Below, in pieces: positions 1 to 11,645 of a stretch of DNA of 64,000 bases. Source of the DNA: Gymnogyps californianus (Eukaryota > Chordata > Aves > Accipitriformes > Cathartidae); contig NC_059477.1 in the NCBI RefSeq assembly GCF_018139145.2, positions 42,903,502 through 42,967,501 of the forward strand, written 5' to 3'. The position numbers were made by a program, and so were the translations under genes. How positions within the stretch are numbered: position 1 is the first letter of the stretch; each line of letters opens with the position of its first letter. The notes under the pieces are model-generated. The model worked only from the letters and a program-made list of their open reading frames with translations. It did not search any database and was not told the DNA's origin.

Positions 1-846
1 CCTACACTGGGTGCAATGTGACATCTCGGCATCCATCATCCGGGACAAAACTAACAGCAAGTCACTGGGGCAAACCCATCCCTCAGCCGTGTAGTTGCGC
101 TGTCTTTAGAGGAATTGCATGCTGGTATAATAAACAAGAAACCCAATTGTTACCTTGTGGTGTCAAATGATGAGCTGAATAATTACTGGGTGAAGGTGGC
201 TTTTTGCTTGGGGCTCTGGAGGCCCATCGTTCTGCCCAGAGGTGGCTTGTGCAGCCAGTACCGGTGGGAAAGAGGGGTATTTTTGTGGGGTCATTGTATT
301 TATGTGCATTGATACATATATAAGTATTCTAATGGAGCAAAATCGCACGCTTTAAAATGACTACTCTGACCTAAAGCTCTTCTGTGCTTATCCTCCAGAA
401 ACTGGCTCTCATGCTTCCCCTTCAAAATATGGCTCAGAAATGGAAGTGGGTGATGCATTTCAATCCAGGCTTGTTAAACAGCTCCTGACGAAGGCTCAGC
501 TGCTCTGACCTGCTGTTGTGGGAGAGGTTTGGGCAAATTGCTTTAGGGATTGCTCCCAGGTAATTAAAACATGCTTTGCCTCTCACCCCTCTAGGCTAAT
601 TTGAATTTGTACTGAGAGTTACAGGGGGGAGTTAATGGGTTTTCTTACAGGAGCTTATTCTCTGGGGAATGAGCAATGTTAAAAATTTGTTAAGAATTAG
701 GTAGAATCGGTAAACCTATGCTGTTGGGGTTGGAGTGGCTATGTGTGGTCAGGTCATAGGGAAACACAGTCCTGAGCTCCTTGGCTGACGGGAGCTTGCA
801 GACGCGTGGGTGATTAGCTGGGCACCAGCCATAGGCCCGGCTATTT

Positions 847-860
847 AAAAAAAAAAAAAA
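847..860 (+). repeat. A14 mononucleotide run
   Basis: Fourteen consecutive A bases follow CTATTT. No retroposon body is recognisable upstream, so this is treated as a simple run rather than a tail. Confidence 0.95.
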
Positions 861-2112
861 GTGTACCAGTACTCAGCACATGGGCTTTTAGCTAATGAGC
901 ATCCCAGGGAGTGGATGCAGCTCTTGGCTGTGCTGCCAGAAAGGAGAGGGAGAATCGCAGCATCCGAGCAGCAGTGGTAATGGAAAGTGCAATTAAGGCA
1001 TGTATGTCAGCCTCCCCTCTAATTGAATCTGTGGGCTACAAATAGATGTGTGCATGCAAGTCTAACGGGTGTGCCTCCGAGCTGGACACGTATCTGCTAA
1101 ATTCAAGGCGCCAAAAAAGAGACCCTCAGCTTGAGCTGTCCTTACTTGCAACACTTCAAGTACATCTGTAGCAATCTCAGATTTCTGGTTTGGGGTGGTT
1201 TTTTTTTTTTCCTGTTTTGATTTGGGAAGGTGATGCTCCTTTCCTTAAAACTTGGGTGTGTGCTAATCGCTTGGTGAGGCTGCGTTTGTGGAAGTGTAGC
1301 CCTGCCCCGAGGGAGGGCTCCTGGTGAGAGTGGGGTTACAGCACCTGCGGGCTCCACCGGTGAATACTCACCTACTGCTGCTGCCAGGGCAGATGCTTTA
1401 ACTCTTGGGTCTGTTCACGAGAAACTCCTTTTCCGCTGGTGAAATACGTAGTAGTCCTTATAAATCAGCAGTAGACTAAGTTTGTGTGTCGTTTTTTAAT
1501 TACTGGAAAATCCCTGGGATCAGAAGATGGCATCACAAGGTTTATAGCTCAGCTTTAGTTTGGATTCAAATGCCTTACTTGGTCAAAATTTGCTCTGAAA
1601 TTCAAAAGAATTTGTCTGAATAAGGCACGCAGGATGCAGTTTATCATCAGCATGTGCCGTGGGTAATTGTACTTACTCAGCTCTCTTAGCTGCATACAGC
1701 CTGATAAACAGAGCCAGACCCATTACAGACTAAACCAAATAGTAAGATAAATCCTTACTTTCAAAATTAACTAGGCAGTAAAGCGTGTTGTTTTTCACTA
1801 AATGTCTATAAGTTGTAGCTGAATAAGGTATTTGTTCTCTCTGAATGGACCAAGAGCTATAAATAATGTGGGGCACAGTCTGGATTTACTGTCTCTGACA
1901 TCTCATAATGATAGTAGTGTTACAGGGATTTAAAGGAGAAGATGCTTCCTATAGCTGAGTAAGAACACAACGTGTATTGGTGTGACGTCTGCAGTCATGG
2001 ACGTGGTGATGGCTTTTTCTATGGGATGCGGGCAGAGCTGCGCATGATGTGCGGCTGGGTGACTGCCGGCAGGACCAGGCTGTAAAAAACAGTTAAATAT
2101 AGCAACGCAATT

Positions 2113-2125
2113 CCCCCCCCCCCCC
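2113..2125 (+). repeat. C13 mononucleotide run
   Basis: Thirteen consecutive C bases (G13 on the other strand) stand in otherwise AT-rich sequence, directly followed by AAAATG. Long C/G runs are much rarer than A/T runs in vertebrate DNA. The run is prone to length change and sequencing error, so its exact length is uncertain. Confidence 0.95.
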
Positions 2126-4519
2126 AAAATGTATAGACCTGTTATGGCTTTAGTCATAATTAAGAATGTATTAAACCTGGTGCTGTCGATTAACCTAACT
2201 GGCATAAAGATCTGGCTGAGGCCTGGGAGGAGATGCATACTCAAGCTGAGATGAGGCTTTAAAGGAGAGAAAACAGTCTGAGAAACTTGCTTTTATGTAC
2301 AACAAACAGGGCAGAGCTCTAAAAGGAGCACCAGCCTCTGACAAGCTGCTTGAAGGGCACGTGTGGCTCTACCTAGCTCTAATTTGAGTGAAACATAATT
2401 GTAATAAAAACTGGAAAATATTCAGCTACTTAAAGCATGAGAGAAACTCTTAACATTGGTTTTCTGTGAACACCAAGAAAGAAGACTGCTTATCCATGCT
2501 GAAGCGGTAAAAAGCCCTGCTACCTTCGGTGTGTTGCTGAAGGTGGGATTTGGATAAAGATAAAGAAGCGGTTTGTGTGAATGCCTCGGTAACTCGGGGC
2601 TAAGGCTGAGCTGCACGTGGGTGCCGAGGAGGTGTTTGCTGCGGTGCAGCTGGGTGTTGGCTCTGCGGCTCTGACGATCGCTGCCGTGGGGCTGCGCGGT
2701 GAGTTCGGTCTGGCCCTGCTGAACTCCCACCAGCGACAGGATGGTGGCTTCAATTTTATTATTATTTTTTTTTAAGGCTTCTGGGTATATTATAGTGAGC
2801 TGATATTGTGCTGCTAGGTCTCCGTTTCCCAATTTTATCTAACTTTTATGTTTTCATACGCATGTTAAACCACTTACTGTGCTGGTTCTCAAGACAGAAG
2901 AAGCTCGGGTGATGCCGAGGGTGCGTGCTGTGTTTAGCTGGCTGCCTGCAATGCTAGCGCTCAGGGGTGTGCAGCCATACTCATCACCAAAAGGCATCAC
3001 ATTAAAATCTACACAAATTAGCTTCGTATGTGTGGGAAAGGTGGACTTACATACGCTTTGTTGCTACCTGTGATCCATGTTTCTCTTTTTTTAATGGACA
3101 AATACTAACAGATTTACTAGAAGCAATAGACAGAGGGGTTTAGCAAGACATGCAACTGTACAGGACAGCTTTGTTTTCTCAGCCTATGTTTTTATCATTA
3201 TAAAAGAGGCAATTTATTGTTCTACACTTGAAATCTGTTGGGAAACATGGGGTCAGCTCCACTGCGGAGGGAATAAAGATATTTAATTGGGTTGTTGCCT
3301 TGGTGGATAAGGCAAAGATGAGTCCTCTGTGACATTTTATATGCAATGGTAGTGTCACATTTTTCTTTACTTATGTAAATAATGTGAGTCTATCAATCCT
3401 CTGTAAACTTATGAGAAACTATAGACAACGGGGCTTCAGCCTTTAGCATAAAGGTTTCCTTGGATAGGGACGACAGATGCCAATAAAATAAAAATTTCTT
3501 CAGGCTTTTTCCTTTTGCAAATGACCCTCTCAGCCTCCATAAACTGTGATGAATTCTGTTGCTATGGCTCTGCTGAAGCTGGGGGTGAAGCTTCTGCCGG
3601 TTGTGGCAAGGGCAGGTTTTTGCGGCATGTAATCAGGTAGCTAAGCTCTCTTTTTCAATCCAAAATGCAAAGTTTTCTCATTATATGTTTCAGGACATAA
3701 ATAGCTTTGTTGAACGACTCTAATGACATGATGGCAATTGCTCATTTCAAGGCAATGTTCTGCTGTTGCAGGCTTATTTTTGTACTGAGAAATAAAAGCA
3801 GAATGGTCTTATCAAAGGTTAGAGGATACAATTCACCAAACTACAGAATTCTCATTTTTCCCCACCATTTGCTAAATCTGGTTAGGAAGCATTTCAGATT
3901 CTCCAGTTGTTGTTTCTAGAATGTTTTTATTTTGGGCTACTGAGAAAGATGTTCACAACATTTAGCCATTCTATTAGTGCTGGTTTTGTGTTTGGTTTTT
4001 TTAATTTCCACATCCTTTCAGGTTCCAGAATAAACAATTCTGCTGGTCTAATTGAATTAGAGCAATAAAGTACCAGAGTCAGGAAGGTCGGGTGTGATTC
4101 GGCAGACTGGGCAGGCAGGGGCTCCTTGACCTTACTTTTGGTGGGACCAGGACTCCTTAACTTCTATAGCTACTTTTCTCTATTGCCCTTGGGCTGGTTT
4201 AGTTGATCACGGTCTAGTTTGCCCTTATTTCTCTATGCCCTTATCGGGGAAACCAACCCGTTGTCAATATGACATTTCCCAAGTGCTGCTTTTAAATCCT
4301 ATATCTTTTGCAAAACCTTCTTACGCTGGTTGTCTTGCATTTGCAGGTGAGATTGAGCCTAAACTTAAACCTGTTAGGCTGACAGAACTCTAAAAAACTC
4401 TTTAGCTTTGGGACATCCATACTCCAGACCTGGAGACTGAGCTTTGGGATCACATCTGCACATTCCCACGACAGCTTATCCATCAGCTGTGTTCCTTTTG
4501 GTTTTGTCTGTAGCTGTTT

Positions 4520-4920
4520 ATAATTAAAGGTCTGGGTATAGAGTTACTTTCAGAGGTAAAGTAATGAAATGCAGCTTTCATTGCAATCAACTTTTACAGT
4601 GTCAGGATTTGGCATTTTATTTGTTGTTTTTATGCTGATAAGGCTCTCTTGAAAGATGTGACATTTTGTACGGTTACCAAAATGGAAAATTTCCCCTGCA
4701 AACGAGTTTTACGGAACTGATTAGAAATGAGCATTTTGAGTGATCTCCCACTGCTGCTGCTCATCTCTAAGACCTGAGATAGCGTGAGCTCGCTTTGTAC
4801 CAGCGTCGCCGAGGCAATGACTTTTCAGTTTTGCGAATTCTTTAATAATGTCTTCAACTTAATTGACAATCTGAGACACACATGAAACTGTTTTGTTGCT
4901 TACCAAATGAAATGTCCTGT
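4520..4920. promoter_or_regulatory. Candidate AT-rich regulatory block
   Basis: This stretch is AT-rich and non-repetitive. It carries several short cores of the kind seen in developmental enhancers: TATAATTAAAG near its start, GCTGATAAGG (a GATA core) near 4,635, TTTAATAATG near 4,840 and CTTAATTGACAATC near 4,860. No reading frame of interest overlaps it. The regulatory call rests only on motif texture. Conservation across birds is unknown here, and such motifs also occur by chance in AT-rich DNA. Confidence 0.2.
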
Positions 4921-5244
4921 CTGTAAAGCTAATCCCCCATCGCTCTTCCTAGTAGTTCTTTTCAGCCTCGATAGAAATGAAGAATAAGGTAATCTGTATG
5001 CAGAAATGGAAACCTTTCAAGATGGTGACTTTTACATAGATCTGCTCTTGTATTTTCTTGAGCCAGTGCAGAGGTTGTCACCAGCTTCAAAGGGGTTTTG
5101 TGTCTAGTCATCATAATCGAACCTCTGGGAACTAAATTCACACTGAAAACTTCCAGATCGATAAAGAAGAGGAAAATATAGCTGCCTTTTACTTAAGCCT
5201 TAAAAGTTTAGCATTTGATATTCATGACTATCTGAATGTTTCTC

Positions 5245-5262
5245 TGTGTGTGTATATATATA
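5245..5262 (+). repeat. Short (TG)n(TA)n tract
   Basis: Three TG units run into about five TA units. The tract lies immediately upstream of the pyrimidine-rich stretch that precedes the possible exon at 5,292. Confidence 0.85.
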
Positions 5263-5291
5263 TTTTTCTTTTTTCTTTCTCTGTCGCCTAG

Positions 5292-5415
5292 ACTATAATA
5301 AATGTGGGGACAAGCCCCAGCCCTCAGGGTTCCACACTTAAAAACCAGACTATTGTATCAATAACTCACCTATACCTACCTCTAATTAAATGGAGAGGCA
5401 CCCTTCTCTATCCAG
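5292..5415 (+). other. Possible spliced exon (124 bp), product unknown
   Basis: Upstream is a pyrimidine-rich tract (5,263-5,285, mostly T and C) ending in CGCCTAG, which fits a splice acceptor. Downstream the segment ends TCCAG followed by GTAAGA, a full consensus donor. The first reading frame is open across all 41 codons, while the other two contain stops. The translated residues are rich in Thr, Ser, Leu and Ile and match no family I know. A perfect donor 8-mer is expected about once per strand in 64 kb, and a frame this short is often open by chance. It could be a coding exon, a noncoding RNA exon or a coincidence. Confidence 0.17.
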
Positions 5416-8400
5416 GTAAGACTTTTTGACTTAAGCCTTATTTTTATTTTTAGACTCAGATAAGTCTCTCGAACACTTTATGCCCCTTGTCTTTCAGCTC
5501 ATAGTTGGTCAGTATTTCTTAAGGGCTGTCAGATGATGTTCTGGCAAATGGAACTCTAGTGGGTCTTTTCTGTCTGATCCCACCCAGTCTTTCCTCAGTC
5601 TAGGTTAAGAAAACTTAGGATCAGTGTATTTGTCTCCAATGTAAAAGGGATTTTTCCTTCCCTTCACAGAAAAAATTACCCAGGGATGTGTCACTGCATG
5701 TCCAGTTTAGTTGTTTGTTCTGTCACTGCCTAGATCTCAACTAATTTTTAGAGAATACAATCAAAACTGAGCAATGATGGGAAGGAGGAAGCATTTTTAT
5801 GCTGTGTCTTGATTAAAAAGAACTCTTCTTCCAAGCAATCTAGAAAAACATTTGCCTTCCTGAGAAGACATTTTTACAGACAACCGAATGAGCTGGTTGC
5901 TAGTTGACAAGACTGAGAAACAAACACATACAGGTCAGGATCTCTGGGTTGCTGTGTGACTCACGACACTGTTGCAGCTGAAAACACTTTTCTGATGGAC
6001 AACTTGTCAAATAAGAATGTTATGAGAGAGCTCTGAATAAATATATTTTCAAGACGTGAAGTGCAATGTGGTCTCTGAAATGAAAATATGTGGAAGTGAT
6101 AATTTCTAGGCGCTCTAAATAAAATAGTGGGTTATACTGGGTAGGTTTATGGATCTTCACTTCTATAACTAAAGTGTCCATTTGACTGAAACAAGAACTG
6201 TAATTTATCCAATTAATATTCTGGAATGTGCGATCATAAAATAATACAATAGCTTCTGTTGTGTTACGCAGCCATTGCTGTCCCTGAAACTCAAAAGCGA
6301 TGCAGGCAGGACAAAACGCATAATAAGAAAGGAGGAAAAATACTGGTGTTGAATTCACTGAGGAGAAGTAATATCATCTCAAGATGTCCCTACCCGTGCT
6401 GCTGTGGCAAGCTGGCTTTTCATGCTGTGAATGGCAAGCACCGCTGCCCCGAGTGCCTGTCCCTTTGGTGGCTCGCGGTCCCTCTGCATGCCCATGGCCA
6501 TACGGCATGACCAACCTGCCTGCCAGCCCAAGCTGTGAGCCCTCCCCACCCTTGACTCCTATAAGTGTAATGGGGATGCTTGTACTACTTTATTTGGGTG
6601 CTATAACAAACATTGCTTAGGCTCATTTGCTTTAATGGTGTCTGTGTAGTCTTTGGGCGTTGATACTCCATTGATGGTGGCCACCACTTGCATCCTTCAA
6701 CATAAGGTTAATGTTTATATTCAGAAATGTGTTATTTTTGTGTCAGCAGTTGTATATTCAGTTCACCTATAGCACATGTGAGCTTCCTTCCCCAGAAGCT
6801 CAGCAGAGACAGCGTTTTCTAACCCAAAGCCTATTCCTTTCCTCTCCAACCCACTGATTTTGTCTGACACTTTTTTGCAAGCTTTTTGTAACAGCTGATT
6901 TCCCTTGTTTCCCCTTCCGTACTGGTGGATTATATTGATTTTGTCATCTGCACATCATGTTTCTTGCTGTTTCTCCCAAGCCATGCTTGCAGGAGGGGAG
7001 GTGGGCGAGGGGTACAAGCCAGGAGCCATGAGCATGCCCTGGAGCTGGCCGTGCAGTACTCTGTTGGTTAATCTGCAGCGTGGGAGAAGAGGAAGGATTT
7101 CCTTTTTTTATCTCTGTTCTCTGTTTTGCCAGGTGCATTTTGAGTGTGGACAACTCATTATGTTTATGTTCGTTAAATATGTCTTTCAGTGGAGTTGTTA
7201 CACAGGTCTGCTATGAAATAACATAAATTTCTTTCATGTCCCTGTAAGTGCTAACCAAAGGGCAGTCCCACATCTCAGATCCCTCTTGCGTGTCTCGTCG
7301 GTGGAGTGGGTGTCCCAGCAGTCCCTGTCTGTCGGGCACGCGGTGACCTCAGCATCCCTTGCAACAGAAACCTGCAGGAGGGGCAGTCCCTGCAGGGCCC
7401 AAAAGGTGGGTGATGAACCCAAAACGGGGGTTCCTGGCAGTGGAAAGGCTTTCTTCATGATGAAGGCTATCAAAGGTGCAGCTGCTGCCTGGGTTCGTTG
7501 GCTTTGTACTTCGTCTTAGGGCTGCGCTGTTTGGAGTTGTAACGTACCAACCATTAATGAAATTCCCCCTTGCAAAGGACCCCAAAGTCATTAACCAACA
7601 TCATCGATTGTGTACGAACGTCGATCAATGCGTTCTGCCGGCCAGCACGGATGCAGTCCCATCGTGTCCCCGCACAGCAGGCGCCCATCCTCTTGACTCG
7701 CCGGTTTGTCTGTGCTAAACCCTGCGCTCCTCTGCGGCTCCATCACAGGCACAGAGGGGCAGAAAGGTTCAGTAGGGACTAGCAGGCAAGTGCTTTTAAA
7801 ACATGCCATATATTTAAGACTTCTGCTGGCTGTCTTCCTTGTGTGCCTTCATTGTTTTGCTTTTTTTTCCCTCCTTTAATGTTGAATTGTAACAAATCTT
7901 GTAGCATCATCGGCACTCACAAAATACTTAATATTGGCATTTCTGTGGATGGCAACACAGGCAGCTGGGGGTTCGGCAGATACATTTGCAGAATGTGGGG
8001 AGAGAAAAAGAAGTAAAATAAAAAAAGAGCTGACTACTGCTGTTGTTATGAAGCCCTTGCCTCCCCACTTCTGAATAATGAATAAATTGGCCACTTGATG
8101 AAGATGTAGAACTTGGATCAGGTTTTGTGTAGCTCTCCTTTTTATAGACAAGACTTGCTCAGATAGCAATTTGAAATGTTAATCCCTTGATTTGGGGTTG
8201 TTTTGTTCTTTCTGTTTTGGCTTGGTGTACCCTGTGTGCTGCCTCAGCCAGACCTCTCTGAGCCTCTCGGTTGGGAGGAACAGCGCAACCCACTTCGGCA
8301 GCTCAGGAGTTCACTCCAAACTCATCTACTAATTTTCACAGCTGTAAATCATCGCGATCTTTGCTTGGGCTGGATACTGCCAGCATCCTACTTTAATCCA

Positions 8401-10035
8401 GAGAGTCTTGTTCTGCCTCTGCCCCCTTTAAAACACGATTTGGATGTGCTGATGCTCCTCTGGTGTGAGATGAGTGTCGCCGTCCTCAGCTCTGCTTGTA
8501 CTGGGGCAGGAGCCGGGGCAAGGCCAGCAGCTGGGGCGGGTTTCCTCAGAACAGGCAATGTTGAGCTGATCCTTGCTGCTGGCTAATTGGGTATTAATGA
8601 TCAGAAACTCTTGAACAGAATCATTTTACTCTCACTGGCTGGTCCTACTCCTGGGATTTTATTCCCAGGTGTCTAGGGACACTAAGGGGCAGAAGGGAGC
8701 AAGATGGGAAGGAGAAGACTCTCTCTCAAGGCATCAGGAATTTATCTGCAATTCTTTACTGGTTCAAATTACCCAAGGATCTGAAGAAATAGTAATGTGA
8801 CTGACCTATTGAAAAGGAGGGAGCAGAGCCTGCCCCGGTACGCCTTTCAAGCAGGGTTTTCTGTTCTGTTAATGTTAACTTGAAATATGCTCTTAAGAGT
8901 GTCTCTCCAAAACAACAAGCTTTCCTACAGTCCTTGTAGGAAAGGACTTCAAGGCATGGACTTTTGCATTATTTCCTTCTTTTCTCCTTAGAGATAAATG
9001 TTAATAGGCTGGAATAATACAGGTTAAGCAGATTTTTTTTTAATAATTTCTGATAACAGCAAGAGCTTCCCCAAGGCCTCTGCTGTATGGAGGAGCGATA
9101 TCTCAAGCCACAAACGAAATTATGAAATGTGAGCAAGATCTTCAGACGAAAACGAGACCAAACTGAACCCACCACACTCCCACCCCTCCTTTTGGGTGGT
9201 TGCCATTGCGGCGGGGCTGGGTGGGGTGTACGGGGCCACAGCCCCATGCTGGGATGGTGGCACTCGGGGATGCTCTGCATGGCAGTGTCCATCGCACAGC
9301 GCATCCCCCAGCCCTGTGCCATGTCGATTAAATGGCTTCAGGGATGACGACTCGTTGGCCCGATGCCATCGGGAGAAGGCATGTTGACAACCGGTTGGGG
9401 TTGACTTTCCTGTCAAATATGTGAGGCTGGGGAAGGAGCAGCCGGTTGGGTGAGGGAGGACCTCTGAAGTGACTCGGTGGGAAGTGGGTCCCGCTGTGAG
9501 CGGGGTGCCTGTGCCGCAGAGGTCCCTTGGGCAGTTGTTGATAAGATGCGATGACTGAGCCGGTTCGAAAGACCGCTGGTGTGTTACGCTGAACCCAGCG
9601 GGGATTTAAAGTGCTCTGCGAAGCTAAAAATAGCCAAATGAGCGCAGCCTCGTCTGAGCATGCTGATTTGCATTTTTATGCTCATCCCATCCAGCTCTCG
9701 TACGCTTGTGACCATGCAGTGCTCCAGGAAGGAAAGAGGGGCTGCTGCCAGCCAAGGGGGAAGGAAGCTCCAGGGCTCTTTGCTGGCCACGAAGATGAAA
9801 TGCACTCCTCCTGCCATTTTGCAGGTTCTTCACGTCACGCTTGCATCTAGGGCCCCTGTCCCGCTGTGTGTGATGAAGAATGACTTATGTTGTAAAAACC
9901 AGTCAGGATTGATCATCCCTTTCCTTAGCGCTACATTTGCAGTAAGTGGGAAACTTCACAGCAGTGGCTTCCAGAAAAATCCCATGGCAGATTGGTACGC
10001 AAACTGCTGTTTGCGGTAGGAGTTAAAAGTTTTCA

Positions 10036-10062
10036 GTAATTAAATGAGTTACTCCCAGGTTA
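10036..10062 (+). repeat. Left 27-nt direct repeat bracketing duplicate copy 1
   Basis: This 27-nt stretch begins GTAATTAAATGAGTTA. It matches 10,534-10,560 at 24 of 27 positions, and all three differences are C/T transitions. The partner lies 498 bp downstream, at and just past the right edge of the duplicated segment. It is too long for an ordinary target-site duplication and looks more like the remnant of an old tandem unit. Confidence 0.75.
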
Positions 10063-10066
10063 TTTC

Positions 10067-10544
10067 TGCCTTGGCTGCCTGGAGAGTCTGTTAACACCTC
10101 TTTGGGCAAATAGACTTCATTGTGTTCTTACTGTCAAATAACTAGTGTTAAAAAGTCAGCTGAAGATGATGCCAAGAGATTTTGAAGGGCTGAGAGAGTT
10201 TTGACTGGAAGTAAATATCCCTGCAAGGGACTTGGCGTGGAGGCTTCTTGCTTTGGAGGTGACTCGGAAGAGTCAAACCAGAGGTGTGTTTGGGTTTGAG
10301 TGTATTGGCTGATGTTTGACTTCCCATAACTTCTAAAAACCCTGAAAAGTAATGTTCAGCAGAGGTGCAAGGAGGAGTCTGGAGTAACAACACACTACTT
10401 GACCTGGTATTTATGGTTGATTTGCTAAATTTGAAGAGCACTGACCAAAGATAACCTTGCTGTTTAAACAGGATAGCGGGAACATTACCATGCTATGTTC
10501 CTGCAGCCAGTCATGAGAGTAATGTTTGCGAATGTAATTAAACG
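10067..10544 (+). repeat. Duplicated segment, copy 1 (478 bp)
   Basis: This segment recurs in the same orientation at 17,096-17,571. I aligned the two by eye. They differ at about ten positions plus one 2-nt indel (GTTAAAAAGTC here, GTTAAAGTC in copy 2), so identity is about 98%. Homology starts sharply at TGCCTTGGCTGCCTG and ends sharply at TAAACG. It encodes nothing recognisable. A reverse-strand frame of 97 codons is open only from a GTG and is kept in both copies simply because they are so alike. The ends lack TG...CA, and no tRNA primer-binding site follows, so an LTR is unlikely. It may be a recent segmental duplication or one member of a low-copy dispersed family. Confidence 0.9.
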
Positions 10545-10560
10545 AGTTATTTCCAGGTTA
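10534..10560 (+). repeat. Right 27-nt direct repeat bracketing duplicate copy 1
   Basis: This is the partner of 10,036-10,062 and begins GTAATTAAACGAGTTA. Its first 11 bases lie inside the duplicated segment and the rest outside. In copy 2 the corresponding place reads GCTACTAAACGG and then diverges, so the full 27-nt repeat belongs to copy 1 only. Confidence 0.75.
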
Positions 10561-11147
10561 CCTGTTGTGCGTGCTGGTCTATGCCAAATTACTAGGCTCC
10601 AGGCTTGTCTTAGCAATGATGGAAACTGGATACATCAGCCAGCTGCGGGGATTACTCCTGGTTTTAGGCTGTGTCGTCAGCAAATGTGACTCTTGCCCAC
10701 GCTGAGTCTTCCTGCCATCTCTGTACAGATGAACGACAGTCACTGTCTTACACTTGCACTGCTTACCTTGCATGAGCTCAGGCTCCTTTTCTCCCCTGGG
10801 GGTCCTGCTGGGCCTGGCCCCCCCTTACCCCCCTGCTGCTGTGCCTGCCCTGCTGCTGGTGGCAATTCCCGGAGCATCTCTCTTTCCAACGTGTACCTTG
10901 TACGTGTGTTCCTGGGTATTTTCTTATGCTTGGAAAAGCTGGGCTGCACATATTCCCATATCAGTCCCCTTTCCCCTCCATTTAGACTTTCTAGAAAGCC
11001 TGTGAAAACCCCTAAGTTGTTAAATAGGCAGCATCTTGTGCCACCAAAAAGTTAATCTCACAATTGGTTTCTACTTCTAACTAAAATGCAACGTGGTTCA
11101 CCTCAAGAAATTTATTTTATTTTTAATTATAGCTTCCTCATGGTAAG

Positions 11148-11245
11148 TTTGTTTTGATGTATTTGTACAGCGCCTAGCACGGTGGAGCACACCTTTCAGA
11201 TTTGAGCCCTTAGGCACTGGCACAATATAATTAGTAATTTTCTAC
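11148..11245 (+). repeat. Ancient interspersed repeat, 3' tail fragment
   Basis: The string TTTGTACAGCGCCTAGCAC, followed about 35 bp later by CTTAGGCACTGGCACAATAT and then an AATTAGTAATTT tail, has the layout of a tail shared by old amniote SINE/LINE families: 'tacagcgcctagcac ... taggcactac..caatac' plus an A/T-rich end. The family is recalled by pattern, not by alignment, and I do not name it. The 5' part is not recognisable. Its divergence suggests an old, inactive copy. Confidence 0.45.
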
Positions 11246-11511
11246 TATTGCAGCTTCTTTTATATAGCCCCTACTATCTTGCTGTTGCATTGGCTTTGTA
11301 AAAAGCTCTTGGCTTTCATTAAAATAATAAAGCGCGATTTTGTAACTATTTGAAATACTTCTGGTACTACTAAAATAGATTGTAAAAAGTGCCATGATTA
11401 AAATGACTGGAAGACCTTTTTTCTATATAATCTTGGCAATGAAGATATGTCCCTGTCGGATAAAAATCATTCCATTTTTTAAATAACTTTCGTCATCTTT
11501 ATGTTCTGTAG

Positions 11512-11645
11512 GTCAGATTTTTGCAAGGGCTCCCATTTTACAAACACAACCTTTCTGTTCATCGAGCTACAGCGCCGGAATAACCTAGCTGGCAACTCTT
11601 CAGACCGAAATCTGGGATTGCTGTAACAATTGCTCATTTGCAAGG
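11512..11645 (+). other. Possible spliced exon (134 bp), weak
   Basis: An acceptor-like TTATGTTCTGTAG precedes this segment, and the end TTGCAAG is followed by the donor-like GTAAGA. No frame is open throughout: the best runs 37 codons and then stops, so a coding exon would have to be terminal, while a noncoding exon would have no such limit. It lies on the same strand as the similar candidate at 5,292-5,415. Both could be chance matches to short splice consensus sequences. Confidence 0.12.

Larger units (their letters stand above)
1..10035. other. Noncoding single-copy DNA, no gene recognised
   Basis: No reading frame here resembles a known protein, and the longest frames are about 100 to 130 codons, as expected by chance. 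Simple runs are A14 at 847-860, T12 at 1199-1210, C13 at 2113-2125 and a short TG/TA tract at 5245-5262. An AT-rich stretch around 4,520-4,920 with several homeodomain-type cores could be a regulatory element. A possible exon lies at 5,292-5,415. A GC-richer patch at 7,260-7,780 and another at 9,180-9,560 contain scattered CpGs but no recognisable promoter. The overall look is an intergenic region or an intron. Confidence 0.6.

Noticed and set aside
1620..1642. miR-124-like string TAAGGCACGC
   Set aside because: Only the first ten bases match, the rest diverges, and the upstream sequence does not form the required hairpin.
9555..9575. tRNA B-box-like GGTTCGAAAG
   Set aside because: No A box, acceptor stem or anticodon arm can be fitted around it.
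10148..10441. 97-codon reverse-strand frame conserved in both duplicate copies
   Set aside because: It opens only from GTG, resembles no protein, and is shared simply because the copies are nearly identical. The 2-nt indel changes its C-terminus in copy 2.
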